Positions 19,752 through 29,722 of a stretch of DNA of 64,000 nt are shown piece by piece. Below the pieces are notes generated by a model. It made no database searches and had not been told where the DNA came from. It saw nothing but the letters and a program-made list of their open reading frames with translations. Both the position numbers and the translations under genes were made by a program. Numbering within the stretch: the first letter of the stretch is position 1; every line of letters starts with the position of its first letter. The stretch comes from Serratia sp. M24T3 (lineage in GTDB: Bacteria; Pseudomonadota; Gammaproteobacteria; Enterobacterales; Enterobacteriaceae): the NCBI RefSeq assembly GCF_000257645.1, contig NZ_AJHJ01000005.1, forward strand, positions 186,001 through 250,000, written 5' to 3'.

Positions 19752-21398
19752 ATGACCAACATCACAAAAAAACACCTTCTCGCCGCCGGTATTCTGGCCG
19801 CAGTCGGTGCCGTTTCATCCTTCAGCACTTTTGCTGCAGTTGTAACCGCTGGCGTTCAGCTTGCTGATAAACAAGAGCTGGTACGTAACAACGGCGCTGA
19901 AGTTCAGTCACTTGACCCACACAAAGTTGAAGGTGTCCCGGAATCCAACGTGATCCGTGACCTGCTGGAAGGATTGACCGATACCTCGCCGAAAGACGGT
20001 AGTGTCATTCCTGGCGTTGCCGAAAGCTGGGAAAATAAAGACTTTACGGTTTGGACCTTCCACCTGCGTAAAGATGCAAAATGGTCAAACGGCCAGCCGG
20101 TTACCGCCGCTGATTTCGTTTACAGCTGGGAGCGCCTGGCAGACCCGAAAACTGCCTCTCCATATGAAAGCTACCTGCAATACGGCCACGTGGTGAATAT
20201 CGACGATATTATCGCCGGTAAAAAAAGCCCGGACACGCTGGGGGTCAAAGCCCTTGATGACCACACTCTGCAGGTAACGCTGAGCGAGCCGGTGCCTTAT
20301 TTCGTTAAAATGCTGTCGCACACCGCGTTGAAGCCGGTTTACAAGCCAGCGGTAGAGAAGTTTGGCGACAAATGGACACAGCCTGAAAACTACGTCAGCA
20401 ATGGCGCATTCAAGCTGAAAACCTGGACTGTTAACGAACGTATCGTTCTGGTACGTAACCCGGATTACTGGGACAATGCTAAAACCGTTCTGAATCAAGT
20501 CACATTCCTGCCAATCTCTTCTGAAGTTTCTGACGTTAACCGCTATCGCAGTGGCGAAATCGACATGACTTACAACAACATGCCGATCGAACTGTTCTCA
20601 AAACTTAAAAAAGATATTCCTAAAGAACTGCACGCCGACCCGTACCTGTGTACTTATTACTATGAAATCAATAATCAGAAAGCGCCGTTCACCGATAACC
20701 GCGTGCGTACCGCGCTGAAACTGGGTCTGGATCGCGACATCATCGTGAATAAGGTCAAGGCACAGGGCGACCTGCCAGCCTACGGCATTACGCCGCCTTA
20801 CACCGATGGAACTTATGGCAAGCTGACTCCTCCGGCCTGGTTCAAAGAAACTCAGGAACAGCGTAACGCCGAAGGCAGAAAACTGCTGGCCGAAGCCGGT
20901 TATACCGCCGACAAGCCGCTGACCTTTAACCTGCTTTATAACTCTTCTGACCTGCACAAGAAGCTGGCTATCGCCGCCGCGGCTATCTGGAAGAAAAACC
21001 TGGGTGTAAATGTCAAGCTTGAAAACCAGGAGTGGAAGACCTTCCTTGAAAGCCGTCATGACGGCAACTACGACGTGGCGCGTGCGGGCTGGTGCTCTGA
21101 TTACAATGAACCAACCTCGTTCCTGAACATCATGCTTTCTGACAGCAGCAACAACTCTGCTCACTATAAGAGCCCGGCGTTTGACAGCATTATTGCTCAG
21201 GCTCTGAAGGCTAAAACCGATGAAGAGCGTGCTGATTACTATGAGAAAGCAGCGCAGCAGTTGGATAAAGACTCGGTGATCGTGCCTCTTTATTACTATG
21301 TAAATGCCCGTCTGGTTAAACAATACGTCGGCGGTTACAGCGGTAAAGACCCGCAGGATAACGTTTACGATAAAGATCTCTACATCATCAAACACTAG
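19752..21398 (+). CDS. oppA: OppA, periplasmic oligopeptide-binding protein
   Basis: OppA captures peptides of about 2-5 residues for the Opp ABC importer. The 548-residue protein has a Sec signal peptide (basic MTNITKKHL, then a hydrophobic core ending near STFAA) and the SBP_bac_5 fold. Typical segments are NNGAEVQSLDPHKVEGVPE, the ERIVLVRNPDYWDNAKT block, and ARAGWCSDYNEPTSFLN. The start at 19752 matches E. coli; the frame is open three codons upstream. First gene of oppABCDF. Confidence 0.97.
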   Translation: MTNITKKHLLAAGILAAVGAVSSFSTFAAVVTAGVQLADKQELVRNNGAEVQSLDPHKVEGVPESNVIRDLLEGLTDTSPKDGSVIPGVAESWENKDFTVWTFHLRKDAKWSNGQPVTAADFVYSWERLADPKTASPYESYLQYGHVVNIDDIIAGKKSPDTLGVKALDDHTLQVTLSEPVPYFVKMLSHTALKPVYKPAVEKFGDKWTQPENYVSNGAFKLKTWTVNERIVLVRNPDYWDNAKTVLNQVTFLPISSEVSDVNRYRSGEIDMTYNNMPIELFSKLKKDIPKELHADPYLCTYYYEINNQKAPFTDNRVRTALKLGLDRDIIVNKVKAQGDLPAYGITPPYTDGTYGKLTPPAWFKETQEQRNAEGRKLLAEAGYTADKPLTFNLLYNSSDLHKKLAIAAAAIWKKNLGVNVKLENQEWKTFLESRHDGNYDVARAGWCSDYNEPTSFLNIMLSDSSNNSAHYKSPAFDSIIAQALKAKTDEERADYYEKAAQQLDKDSVIVPLYYYVNARLVKQYVGGYSGKDPQDNVYDKDLYIIKH

Positions 21399-21482
21399 TA
21401 AGTGAAGGAACAGGGCGGTTACCCGAGCCGTCCTGTTCTGTTTGAGCAGGTAGTAACACGCTGAGCAAAGCAGGTACGAGCA

Positions 21483-22403
21483 ATGTTAAAGTTTATTTTC
21501 CGTCGTTGTCTGGAAGCGATCCCAACGCTGTTTATTCTGATTACGATTTCATTTTTTATGATGCGTCTCGCGCCGGGAAGTCCGTTTACCGGAGAGCGCA
21601 ATCTTCCGCCGGAAGTCATGGCCAACATTGAGGCGAAATATCACCTCAATGACCCAATGTACAAGCAATATTTCCATTATCTGGACCAGCTGGCGCACGG
21701 TGATTTTGGCCCGTCGTTCAAATATAAAGACTATAGCGTCAATGATTTGGTGGCGACCTCCTTCCCGGTATCGGCGAAGCTGGGTTTGGCTGCCTTTATA
21801 TTGGCTATAGTGCTTGGTGTTTCTGCCGGGGTAATCGCCGCCCTTAACCAGAACACCAAATGGGACTACACAGTGATGGGCTTTGCCATGACCGGGGTAG
21901 TTATTCCGAGCTTCGTGGTTGCTCCCTTGCTGGTACTGATTTTCTCTATCCTGTTGAAATGGCTGCCCGGAGGCGGCTGGCACAACGGTGGCTTCAAATA
22001 TATGGTTCTGCCAATGGTGGCGCTGTCACTGGCTTATATTGCCAGCATCGCGCGTATCACTCGCGGCTCGATGATTGAAGTGTTGCATTCCAACTTTATC
22101 CGTACCGCGCGGGCCAAAGGCCTGCCGCTGAGTCGGATTATTTTCCGTCACGCGCTGAAACCGGCAATGTTACCGGTGATTTCCTATATGGGTCCGGCCT
22201 TTGTCGGCATTATCACCGGTTCTATGGTGGTCGAAAGCATTTACGGATTACCGGGTATCGGTCAGCTTTTTGTCAACGGTGCCTTAAACCGTGACTACTC
22301 GCTGGTATTAAGCCTGACCATTCTGGTTGGTGCGTTAACGATTCTGTTTAACGCGATCGTTGACGTGCTGTACGCCGTTATCGATCCGAAAATCCGTTAT
22401 TAA
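21483..22403 (+). CDS. oppB: OppB, oligopeptide ABC transporter permease
   Basis: OppB is one of two inner-membrane permeases of the Opp importer. The 306 residues contain about six transmembrane helices and the BPD_transp_1 EAA loop RTARAKGLPLSRIIFRHALKP, which docks on the ATPases. It starts with the family N-terminus MLKFIFRRCLEAIPTL. It follows oppA by 84 bases and precedes oppC by 15. Confidence 0.97.
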   Translation: MLKFIFRRCLEAIPTLFILITISFFMMRLAPGSPFTGERNLPPEVMANIEAKYHLNDPMYKQYFHYLDQLAHGDFGPSFKYKDYSVNDLVATSFPVSAKLGLAAFILAIVLGVSAGVIAALNQNTKWDYTVMGFAMTGVVIPSFVVAPLLVLIFSILLKWLPGGGWHNGGFKYMVLPMVALSLAYIASIARITRGSMIEVLHSNFIRTARAKGLPLSRIIFRHALKPAMLPVISYMGPAFVGIITGSMVVESIYGLPGIGQLFVNGALNRDYSLVLSLTILVGALTILFNAIVDVLYAVIDPKIRY

Positions 22404-22418
22404 GGCTGGAGCACGCTC

Positions 22419-23330
22419 ATGATGTTAACCAAAAAGAAAAGCAGCGAAGCTCTGGAGAATTTCACAGAGAAGCTCGAGGTAGAAGGGCGCAGCCTATGGC
22501 AGGACGCCCGTCGCCGTTTTATTCATAACCGCGCGGCAATTGTCAGCCTGATAGTGTTATTTTTTATCGCGCTGTTTGTGACTTTCGTTCCGATGATTTC
22601 GCATTTTCGCTATGACGATACCGACTGGAATATGATGTCGGCCGCGCCTGATTTCGCTTCAGGACACTATTTCGGTACTGACTCCTCGGGTCGTGACCTG
22701 TTGGTGCGCGTTGCGATTGGTGGGCGTATCTCGCTGATGGTCGGGGTTTCTGCTGCGCTGGTGGCCGTCGTTCTCGGCACACTTTACGGTTCGATTTCCG
22801 GGTATCTCGGCGGCAAAACCGACTCGGCAATGATGCGCCTGCTGGAAATCCTCAACTCCTTCCCATTCATGTTCTTTGTTATCCTGCTGGTCACTTTCTT
22901 CGGGCAAAACATTTTCCTGATTTTTGTCGCCATCGGCATGGTGTCCTGGCTTGATATGGCGCGTATCGTTCGCGGTCAGACTCTTAGCCTGAAACGTAAA
23001 GAGTTTATCGAAGCGGCGCTGGTCAGCGGGGTTTCAACGCGCAATATTGTGCTGCGCCACATTGTTCCCAACGTGCTGGGCGTCGTTGTCGTTTACGCCT
23101 CGCTGTTGGTGCCAAGCATGATCCTGTTTGAATCTTTCCTGAGCTTCCTCGGATTAGGCACCCAGGAGCCGCTGAGCAGCTGGGGCGCATTGCTGAGTGA
23201 CGGCGCCAACTCAATGGAAGTTTCTCCATGGCTGCTGTTCTTCCCGGCTGGTTTTCTGGTGATAACGCTGTTTTGTTTCAACTTTATCGGCGACGGGCTG
23301 CGTGATGCGCTCGATCCGAAAGATCGTTAA
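22419..23330 (+). CDS. oppC: OppC, oligopeptide ABC transporter permease
   Basis: OppC is the second Opp permease. Its 303 residues include the N-terminal cytoplasmic segment ENFTEKLEVEGRSLWQDARRRF, a first helix near 40-60, the motif FGTDSSGRDLLVRVAIGGR and the EAA loop EAALVSGVSTRNIVLRHIVPN. The end (GDGLRDALDPKDR) is typical of Opp/Dpp permeases. GGCTGGAG lies upstream of the start. Confidence 0.97.
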   Translation: MMLTKKKSSEALENFTEKLEVEGRSLWQDARRRFIHNRAAIVSLIVLFFIALFVTFVPMISHFRYDDTDWNMMSAAPDFASGHYFGTDSSGRDLLVRVAIGGRISLMVGVSAALVAVVLGTLYGSISGYLGGKTDSAMMRLLEILNSFPFMFFVILLVTFFGQNIFLIFVAIGMVSWLDMARIVRGQTLSLKRKEFIEAALVSGVSTRNIVLRHIVPNVLGVVVVYASLLVPSMILFESFLSFLGLGTQEPLSSWGALLSDGANSMEVSPWLLFFPAGFLVITLFCFNFIGDGLRDALDPKDR

Positions 23331-23341
23331 GGAGTGTGAAG

Positions 23342-24364
23342 ATGAGCACCATTGAATTTAGCAGTAGCACTCCGCAGGCGGTTGATGCAGCAAAAACGCC
23401 GATTCTGCTGGATGTAAAAGATTTGCGTGTCACTTTTGGCACACCGGACGGGGATGTTACCGCCGTCAACGATTTGAATTTTGACCTGCGTGCTGGTGAA
23501 ACGCTGGGCATTGTCGGCGAATCCGGGTCTGGTAAATCGCAAACCGCATTTGCACTGATGGGGCTGCTTGCCAGCAACGGGCGCATCGACGGTTCTGCGA
23601 AATTTAACGGCAAAGAGATCCTTAACCTGCCGCCAAAACAGCTTAACAAGCTGCGTGCAGAACAGATTTCGATGATTTTCCAAGACCCGATGACCTCGTT
23701 GAACCCGTATATGAAAGTCGGCGAACAGCTGATGGAAGTGCTGATGCTGCATAAGAACATGAGCCGTGCAGAGGCGTTCGAAGGTTCGATTCGCATGCTC
23801 GATGCAGTAAAAATGCCGGAAGCGCGCAAGCGAATGAAAATGTATCCGCACGAATTCTCCGGCGGGATGCGTCAGCGCGTAATGATTGCCATGGCGCTGT
23901 TGTGCAGTCCTAAACTGCTGATTGCCGATGAACCGACTACCGCGCTGGATGTGACTGTTCAGGCACAGATTATGACGCTGCTAAACGATCTAAAACGTGA
24001 ATTTAACACGGCAATTATCATGATCACTCACGATCTCGGGGTAGTTGCGGGTATTTGCGACAAAGTGCTGGTGATGTACGCCGGGCGGACCATGGAATAT
24101 GGTCAGGCACGCGACGTGTTTTACCAGCCAAGTCATCCGTACTCTATCGGCCTGCTCAATGCGGTACCGCGTCTGGATGCCGAAGGCGAGTCGCTGTTGA
24201 CTATCCCCGGTAATCCGCCGAACCTGTTGCGTTTACCTAAAGGGTGTCCATTCCAGCCACGCTGTCCTTACGCGATGGAAGTTTGTGCCAGCGCGCCGCC
24301 GCTGGAACGTTTTGGTGATGGCCGCTTGCGCGCCTGCTTCAAGCCTGTGGGGGAGTTAGTATGA
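23342..24364 (+). CDS. oppD: OppD, oligopeptide ABC transporter ATPase
   Basis: OppD is one of the two ATPases that power Opp. The 340-residue protein has Walker A GESGSGKS, the signature FSGGMRQR, Walker B LLIADEPTTALD and the switch His in ITHDLGV. The C-terminal oligopeptide-binding extension carries cysteines (KGCPFQPRCPYAMEVC) that bind an Fe-S cluster in related proteins. GGAGTGTGAAG precedes the ATG at 23342; a GTG two codons upstream would overlap that site. Confidence 0.97.
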   Translation: MSTIEFSSSTPQAVDAAKTPILLDVKDLRVTFGTPDGDVTAVNDLNFDLRAGETLGIVGESGSGKSQTAFALMGLLASNGRIDGSAKFNGKEILNLPPKQLNKLRAEQISMIFQDPMTSLNPYMKVGEQLMEVLMLHKNMSRAEAFEGSIRMLDAVKMPEARKRMKMYPHEFSGGMRQRVMIAMALLCSPKLLIADEPTTALDVTVQAQIMTLLNDLKREFNTAIIMITHDLGVVAGICDKVLVMYAGRTMEYGQARDVFYQPSHPYSIGLLNAVPRLDAEGESLLTIPGNPPNLLRLPKGCPFQPRCPYAMEVCASAPPLERFGDGRLRACFKPVGELV

Positions 24365-25395
24365 GTGAAGTAACCGGTATTTATCCTCCAAAAGCTCAGC
24401 CAGAAAGTGACAGAAAAGTGTTGCTGGAAGTCGCCGATCTCAAGGTTCATTTTGACATTAAAGACGGCAAGCAGTGGTTCTGGCAGCCTTCGAAAACCCT
24501 GAAAGCAGTAGACGGCGTAACCTTGCGTCTGTACGAAGGCGAAACGCTGGGCGTAGTGGGTGAGTCGGGCTGTGGTAAATCGACTTTTGCCCGTGCGCTG
24601 ATAGGTTTGGTCAAAGCTACCGACGGACACGTTGCCTGGCTGGGTAAAGATCTGCTGAATATGTCTGATGCCGAATGGCGCAACACCCGCAGCGATATCC
24701 AGATGATCTTCCAGGATCCACTCGCCTCGCTGAACCCGCGTATGAACATCGGCGAGATCATTGCCGAACCGCTGCGTACCTATAATCCTAAAATGCCTAA
24801 ACAGCAGGTCAGGGAGAAGGTCAAGGCGATGATGCTGAAGGTGGGCCTGCTGCCTAACCTGGTTAACCGCTATCCGCATGAGTTCTCGGGTGGCCAGTGT
24901 CAGCGTATCGGCATTGCGCGTGCGCTGATACTCGAACCCAAGCTGGTGATTTGTGACGAGCCGGTTTCGGCGCTGGACGTATCAATTCAGGCACAGGTCG
25001 TTAACCTGTTGCAGCAGTTGCAGCGTGAGATGGGCCTGTCACTAATCTTTATCGCCCACGACCTGGCGGTGGTGAAGCATATTTCCGATCGTGTGCTGGT
25101 GATGTATCTGGGACACGCAGTGGAGCTTGGGACTTATGACGAGGTTTATCATAATCCGCAGCATCCATACACTCGGGCGCTGATGTCTGCGGTGCCGGTG
25201 CCGGACCCTGACAAAGAGCGCAACAAGAAGATCCAGCTGTTGGAAGGGGAGTTACCTTCGCCGATCAATCCGCCATCAGGCTGTGTGTTCCGCACCCGCT
25301 GCCCGATTGCCGGACCAGAATGCGCCAAAACGCGACCCCTGCTGGAAGGCAGCTTCCGCCATGCGGTGTCGTGCCTGAAGGTCGATCCGCTTTAA
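24361..25395 (+). CDS. oppF: OppF, oligopeptide ABC transporter ATPase
   Basis: OppF is the second Opp ATPase. It has 344 residues with Walker A GESGCGKST, signature FSGGQCQR, Walker B LVICDEPVSALD, IAHDLAVV, and the C-terminal cysteine-containing end GCVFRTRCPIAGPEC. It overlaps oppD by four bases (ATGA), showing translational coupling. The N-terminus is about ten residues longer than in E. coli. Confidence 0.97.
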   Translation: MSEVTGIYPPKAQPESDRKVLLEVADLKVHFDIKDGKQWFWQPSKTLKAVDGVTLRLYEGETLGVVGESGCGKSTFARALIGLVKATDGHVAWLGKDLLNMSDAEWRNTRSDIQMIFQDPLASLNPRMNIGEIIAEPLRTYNPKMPKQQVREKVKAMMLKVGLLPNLVNRYPHEFSGGQCQRIGIARALILEPKLVICDEPVSALDVSIQAQVVNLLQQLQREMGLSLIFIAHDLAVVKHISDRVLVMYLGHAVELGTYDEVYHNPQHPYTRALMSAVPVPDPDKERNKKIQLLEGELPSPINPPSGCVFRTRCPIAGPECAKTRPLLEGSFRHAVSCLKVDPL

Positions 25396-25421
25396 TCACG
25401 TTTCGGCTTATTACAGATAAT

Positions 25422-25467
25422 AAAAAACCCCGCCATTGTTAAGCTGAAAACATGGCGGGGTTTTTTT
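25422..25467. terminator. Bidirectional terminator shared by opp and yciU
   Basis: AAAAAACCCCGCCAT pairs with ATGGCGGGGTTTTTT around a 16-nt loop. Runs of T follow on both strands, so it can end oppF transcription rightwards and yciU transcription leftwards. Confidence 0.92.
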
Positions 25468-25482
25468 ATGCGTGAAAGAGAA

Positions 25483-25806
25483 TTACTCTTTCCACAGAAT
25501 ATGGCAAAGCTTGTGGTCTTTTTCACGGCACAGCAGCACGCGGGCAAAGACATCGTTGATCGGGTCGCCGTCGGCATCAGCCAGGCCAATGACTACTTCG
25601 GCAAAGAAGTCAGGATTGAGGTCATAATCGACGTGCTCGACCCAGTCTTCGGCCGGATCGTATAACTCAGCGCCGCCGCGTTCTTCAAATTGCAGGTTAA
25701 ATATCAGGATGTCCGCAGGATCCAGGTTATCTCCAGCCAGTTCGAGAAAGATATCATAGGCTTGCTCAAGGGTTTCATCTTCGGTCAGGCGATTGTTCAG
25801 ATCCAT
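25483..25806 (-). CDS. yciU: YciU, DUF440 putative dsDNA-mimic protein
   Basis: This is a small, very acidic protein (107 residues) of the DUF440/HI1450 family, proposed from structure to mimic double-stranded DNA; its target is unknown. Conserved blocks are [34 protein letters not shown] and the end [17 protein letters not shown] start at ATG 25806 (MDLNNRL), matching E. coli; the frame is open five codons upstream to a TTG. Confidence 0.92.
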   Translation of the reverse strand: MDLNNRLTEDETLEQAYDIFLELAGDNLDPADILIFNLQFEERGGAELYDPAEDWVEHVDYDLNPDFFAEVVIGLADADGDPINDVFARVLLCREKDHKLCHILWKE

Positions 25807-25889
25807 ATTCTTCTCTTTCAATAGTTTGTGGTGCGAGTAGCGGCAGACCGCCCGTCACAGGGTCTATTAGAACATTGCCGCCGCCGCTA

Positions 25890-27350
25890 TTACAATAACG
25901 GACTGAAAAAGTAGAACAGCCGTTCGACGATTCGGTGCCAGAAAGGCCTTTTTAGCCACTCTTTCGGGTCGAGCAAGCGCGAACGCGCGAGATAATCTTC
26001 CTGTACTACGGCCAGATCGGCACCAAAACCGGCATCGTCTATTACCAGTGTAATCTCGAAATTTAACCACAAACTGCGCATGTCGAGATTCACCGTGCCG
26101 ACCAGGCTTAGCTGCCCGTCGACCAAAATGCTCTTGGTGTGCAGCAATCCGCCCTCGAACTGATAGACCTTCACGCCAGCTTCCAGTAATTCATTAAAGA
26201 ATGCCCGACTGGCCCAATCGACCATCATGGAATCATTTTTCTTTGGCACAATAATACTGACATCAACACCGCGCTGTGCGGCAGTGCAAATTGCGTGCAA
26301 TAAATCATCGCTGGGTACGAAATACGGCGTAGTCATCACCAGCTGTTCACGCGCCGAATAGGAAGCAGTCAGCAGCGCCTGATGGATCATGTCTTCCGGG
26401 AAGCCTGGCCCGGAGGCGATCACCTGAATTGTATGGCCGCTCTCCTGTTCGAACGGCATCTGATTAACTTCTGGCTCTGGCGGCAGAATGCGTTTTCCGG
26501 TTTCGATTTCCCAGTCGCAGGAGTAAACAATACCCATGGTCGTGGCCACCGGGCCTTCCATACGCGCCATTAAATCGACCCACTGACCGACACCCGCATC
26601 CTGCTTGAACAGCAGCGGATCAACCATATTCATGCTGCCCGTATAGGCAACGTAATTGTCAATCAGTACTACTTTGCGATGCTGGCGCAGGTCCATGCGG
26701 CGCAAAAATACGCGGAAGAGGTTAACTTTCAAAGCTTCTACTACTTCGATACCGGCATTGCGCATCATTGCCGGATACGGACTGCGGAAAAATTGCAGGC
26801 TACCTGCCGAGTCGAGCATCAGGCGGCAGTGAACGCCGCGCCGGGAAGCGGCCATCAAAGATTCTGCGACCTGATCGACTAATCCGCCCGGCTGCCAGAT
26901 ATAAAACACCATTTCGATATTATGGCGTGCCAGCTCGATATCACGCATGATCGCTTTCAATGTGTCATCGCTGGTGGTTAGCAGCTGCAACTGGTTGCCT
27001 TTTACCCCGGCGATACCCTGGCGACGTTCACACAGTTGGAACAGTGATTTAGCCACGTCACTGTTTTCACTTGCGAAAATACGATGGCAACCCTTGAGGT
27101 CGTTTAGCCAGCGGGCGGTTGAAGGCCACATCGCTTTGGCTCGTTCTGCGCGACGTTTCCCCAAATGCAGTTCGCCAAACGACAGATAGGCAATAATCCC
27201 CACCAGTGGAATGATAAATATAATCAGCAGCCATGCCATGGCCGAGGGCACCGCGCGGCGCTTCATTAAAATGCGTAACGTGACGCCGGCAATCAATAAC
27301 CAGTAACCGAAGACCATAAGCCAACTGATTACTGCATAAAATGTTGTCAT
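25890..27350 (-). CDS. clsA: Cardiolipin synthase A
   Basis: ClsA condenses two phosphatidylglycerols into cardiolipin and glycerol at the inner membrane. The 486-residue protein (same length as E. coli) has two N-terminal transmembrane helices (about 5-25, 35-58) and two phospholipase D HKD motifs: HRKVVLID in the first half, and HTKSILVD in the second. The end is [16 protein letters not shown]. Divergent from yciY. Confidence 0.97.
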   Translation of the reverse strand: MTTFYAVISWLMVFGYWLLIAGVTLRILMKRRAVPSAMAWLLIIFIIPLVGIIAYLSFGELHLGKRRAERAKAMWPSTARWLNDLKGCHRIFASENSDVAKSLFQLCERRQGIAGVKGNQLQLLTTSDDTLKAIMRDIELARHNIEMVFYIWQPGGLVDQVAESLMAASRRGVHCRLMLDSAGSLQFFRSPYPAMMRNAGIEVVEALKVNLFRVFLRRMDLRQHRKVVLIDNYVAYTGSMNMVDPLLFKQDAGVGQWVDLMARMEGPVATTMGIVYSCDWEIETGKRILPPEPEVNQMPFEQESGHTIQVIASGPGFPEDMIHQALLTASYSAREQLVMTTPYFVPSDDLLHAICTAAQRGVDVSIIVPKKNDSMMVDWASRAFFNELLEAGVKVYQFEGGLLHTKSILVDGQLSLVGTVNLDMRSLWLNFEITLVIDDAGFGADLAVVQEDYLARSRLLDPKEWLKRPFWHRIVERLFYFFSPLL

Positions 27351-27593
27351 AAGGGCGAAAAATCCTGTTCGCGAGCAATTTGGTGAGTTTACGCAGAGTG
27401 AATCAAAGGTTAAACCTTTTATATAATTTTATCTGCCGCTTCAATCAGCTAGCTCTGATTGAGTTGTAAAAAGGTGAGTAAATTTACGTAGCCTGTAATT
27501 AAGCGTAGCTAAAACTATCAATGGCATGAGCGGGATGATCTATAATGTCCGCATTATTTGAAAAGCGGCCCTTATTAAAGGAATAATTGTTGA

Positions 27594-27770
27594 ATGAAAC
27601 GCAGTAGGAACGAAGTGGCACGATGGCGCATGCTGCGTCAGACTCAAAGAAGGAAGAGCCGTTGGTTGGAGGGGCAGTCGCGACGTTACCGACATATTTA
27701 TCGAATCCGCGCGATACATTCACTGCAACAACAACGTCTCAGTTTATACACTGTAATTTATGAGTGGTAA
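27594..27770 (+). CDS. yciY: YciY, small basic protein
   Basis: This is a 58-residue, arginine-rich protein. It matches E. coli YciY in the N-terminal half: MKRSRNEVARWRM, then RRKSRWLEGQSRR. Function unknown. The ATG at 27594 follows TAAAGGAATAATTGTTGA, with AAAGGA as a plausible ribosome-binding site. A -10-like TATAAT is at 27541. It lies in the same place as in E. coli, divergent from clsA. Confidence 0.85.
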   Translation: MKRSRNEVARWRMLRQTQRRKSRWLEGQSRRYRHIYRIRAIHSLQQQRLSLYTVIYEW

Positions 27771-27838
27771 TCTGCAATCGGCGCAATCAGTGCCTTTTAT
27801 TAGCACGTTTGGTGATTGAGTTTCGTGCCAAAAATCTC

Positions 27839-28003
27839 TCAGCCATTATCTTTCATACGAAACAAGGCGCCACATTTTGGGCAAACCAGCGTGGCGTTTT
27901 TACGCACTTTCTCGCTAATCTGTTCCGTGGATGCGTGACATTCAGGGCAATTGACCTTAGTTGTTTTACTGGTCAGAAACTTCAATCCGTCGAAGAATGA
28001 CAT
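27839..28003 (-). CDS. Small zinc-ribbon protein (YnfU-like)
   Basis: This 54-codon gene on the minus strand encodes MSFFDGLKFLTSK, then a four-cysteine zinc ribbon: NCPECHAST, 17 residues on, VCPKCGALFRM. Such C-x2-C...C-x2-C proteins of about 55 residues occur in Enterobacterales as the YnfU family; I name it by analogy. Its cellular role is unknown. GGCTAGCCAATT upstream offers no strong ribosome-binding site. It lies between yciY and yciI and is transcribed with yciI's orientation. Confidence 0.75.
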   Translation of the reverse strand: MSFFDGLKFLTSKTTKVNCPECHASTEQISEKVRKNATLVCPKCGALFRMKDNG

Positions 28004-28076
28004 AATTGGCTAGCCTCACAGGTAGGGGTACTTAGTCTACCACGTAAGCAGGAGGTTAGCTTGGCAGTTGAGAGTA

Positions 28077-28101
28077 AAGAAGCAGGACTGTCCTGCTTCT
28101 T
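28077..28101 (-). terminator. Hairpin after yciI, probable terminator
   Basis: AAGAAGCAGGA and TCCTGCTTCTT make an 11-bp perfect stem with a 3-nt loop, 38 bases past the yciI stop. On the minus strand TTACTCTC follows, a weak T tract. Confidence 0.6.
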
Positions 28102-28138
28102 AGAGTCATGCTCTTGAGTAGGGCTAATTAACTAAAAA

Positions 28139-28435
28139 TTAGATAGTTTTCTTGAACGGCTTAACGGTGACTTTCTGGTATACACCCGCCAGCATATAGG
28201 GGTCAACTTCGGCCCAGCTTTGCGCTGCTTCAAGACTTTCAAACTCGGCAATGACCAGCGAACCGGTCATACCTGCATCACCAGGTTCTTCGCTATCAAT
28301 TGCGGGGAGTGGGCCGCCAACCAATACGCGGCCCATATCTTTAAGCTTTTGCAGGCGTTCGATATGCGCCGGACGCGCAATACGCCTTTTTTCCAGAGAG
28401 TCGTGGACATCTTCAGAATAAATCATGTAAAGCAT
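28139..28435 (-). CDS. yciI: YciI, YCII-domain protein
   Basis: YciI is a 98-residue stand-alone YCII (ferredoxin-like) protein, same length as in E. coli; it is presumed enzymatic but the substrate is unknown. Visible are [18 protein letters not shown], the conserved RPAHIERLQ with the putative active histidine, GPLPAID, and [20 protein letters not shown] end. AAGGTGACC precedes the ATG at 28435. The frame runs on upstream, but those codons lack family similarity. Divergent from tonB. Confidence 0.92.
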   Translation of the reverse strand: MLYMIYSEDVHDSLEKRRIARPAHIERLQKLKDMGRVLVGGPLPAIDSEEPGDAGMTGSLVIAEFESLEAAQSWAEVDPYMLAGVYQKVTVKPFKKTI

Positions 28436-28579
28436 AGGGTCACCTTGTTGTCTTGTGTAAAAAAAACCTGGCGCAGTACGCCAGTGAAGGTGTTTACAAT
28501 ATCGAAACCCCGCGCTGCTGAAAAGGGCGCCGAGTGAATCAAAATCGCAGTATTTGAGAATAGTTTTCATCTCCTTATT

Positions 28580-28598
28580 GAATATGATTGCTATTTGC
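28580..28598. promoter_or_regulatory. Fur-box-like site in the tonB promoter
   Basis: The 19 bases starting GAATATGATTGC match the classical Fur consensus at about 11 positions. More tellingly, the stretch from here through the following TTTGCATTTAAA is nearly the same as the E. coli tonB promoter, which is Fur-repressed. Conservation supports iron control of tonB here. Confidence 0.65.
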
Positions 28599-28635
28599 AT
28601 TTAAACTTGCGGATTCACGGGGAAACTGAATTACT

Positions 28636-29424
28636 ATGCAGCCAAGAGCGATGTCTTTAATCAATGCTATGCCATTAAAAAAACAGTCAATCATTCGCAG
28701 AGTCACTTTGCCGGCCCTGTTGTCAATCGGGATACATGGTGCAGTCATCGCGGCTTTGCTTTATGTCACCATCAAAGATTCCGTCAAGATGCCGAAACAG
28801 GAAGAGCACGTCATGAGCGTGACGATGGTTAATCCGGCAACTTTTGCTCCGCCACCGCCTCCACAGCCCGTGGTTCAACCACAGCCAGAGCCGGAACCGG
28901 AACCTGAGGTAAGGCCCGATCCCGTGGTAACGCAACCGGTAGCAATCCCATTACCGGAGCCAAAACCTGAGCCGAAGCCCAAACCTAAACCAAAGCCGGT
29001 TAAAAAAGTCATCGAGAAGCCGAGGCCTCATCCACAGCCCAAGCCGGTCGAGAAAACCCATGAGACTGCAAAAACCGAAACCTCGCCGTTGACTTCGCAA
29101 AAGGCACCGGTAGCACCTGCGCCTAAACCAGCAGCAGCAACTCAGGGCAGCAGCAGTGGTCCACGTCCGCTCGACAGGACCAAGCCACAGTACCCGGCGC
29201 GCGCTTTTGCGCTGCGAATCGAGGGGCGCGTAAAAGTACAGTTCGACGTAGAAAGCGACGGTAGGGTAGACAACATTCGCATTCTCTCTGCCGAGCCGCG
29301 CAATATGTTTGAGCGCGAGGTCAAGATGGCGGTAAGTAAATGGCGCTACGAACCTAAAGAGGCTAAAAATCTGACCGTCACGTTGGTGTTTAAAATGAAC
29401 GGTGGCGGTGGCGTAGAGGATTAA
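28636..29424 (+). CDS. tonB: TonB, energy-transducing periplasm-spanning protein
   Basis: TonB couples the proton-motive force of ExbBD to outer-membrane siderophore and B12 receptors. The 262-residue protein has an N-terminal anchor helix (with the conserved histidine in [10 protein letters not shown]), a long Pro-rich linker with Glu-Pro then Lys-Pro repeats (about 70-150), and a C-terminal domain with [15 protein letters not shown] and KWRYEP. Alternative starts at 28651 and 28669 exist; 28669 would give an N-terminus closer to E. coli. Confidence 0.95.
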   Translation: MQPRAMSLINAMPLKKQSIIRRVTLPALLSIGIHGAVIAALLYVTIKDSVKMPKQEEHVMSVTMVNPATFAPPPPPQPVVQPQPEPEPEPEVRPDPVVTQPVAIPLPEPKPEPKPKPKPKPVKKVIEKPRPHPQPKPVEKTHETAKTETSPLTSQKAPVAPAPKPAAATQGSSSGPRPLDRTKPQYPARAFALRIEGRVKVQFDVESDGRVDNIRILSAEPRNMFEREVKMAVSKWRYEPKEAKNLTVTLVFKMNGGGGVED

Positions 29425-29450
29425 AACTCACTGCCCGTCAGGCCTTAATA

Positions 29451-29485
29451 AAAAGAGATAAAGCTGCGGTTTTATCTCTTTTTTT
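29451..29485 (+). terminator. Terminator of tonB
   Basis: AAAAGAGATAAA pairs with TTTATCTCTTTT around an 8-nt loop, followed by T residues, 27 bases after the tonB stop. Confidence 0.88.
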
Positions 29486-29722
29486 ATTTGAATTATTCGA
29501 CGAATTTCCAAACAGATTTCCGCTTTATTGTCTATCCTCTTAATTACCGATGGCTATTTATTCTTTTGATATCACTTAAATAAGAATAAGCGATCTGTAA
29601 TACCCTTGTTTTTTATATGAATGATTATTGGCAGCCGCGTTTTTTGTCTGGCCCGGACGGGCATTCAAGCTGGCTGTAGTGCCACGATCGTTTCATGTCA
29701 TTAATTTATAGAGGAAATAATT

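Noticed and set aside
20598-21395. 265-codon minus-strand frame inside oppA
   Set aside because: Exact antisense of a highly conserved gene. Frames like this arise from codon bias; no start signal and no recognisable domain.
28436-28600. 55-codon N-terminal extension of yciI
   Set aside because: YciI is 98 residues from 28435 with a good ribosome-binding site there. The extension crosses the tonB control region and has no family similarity.
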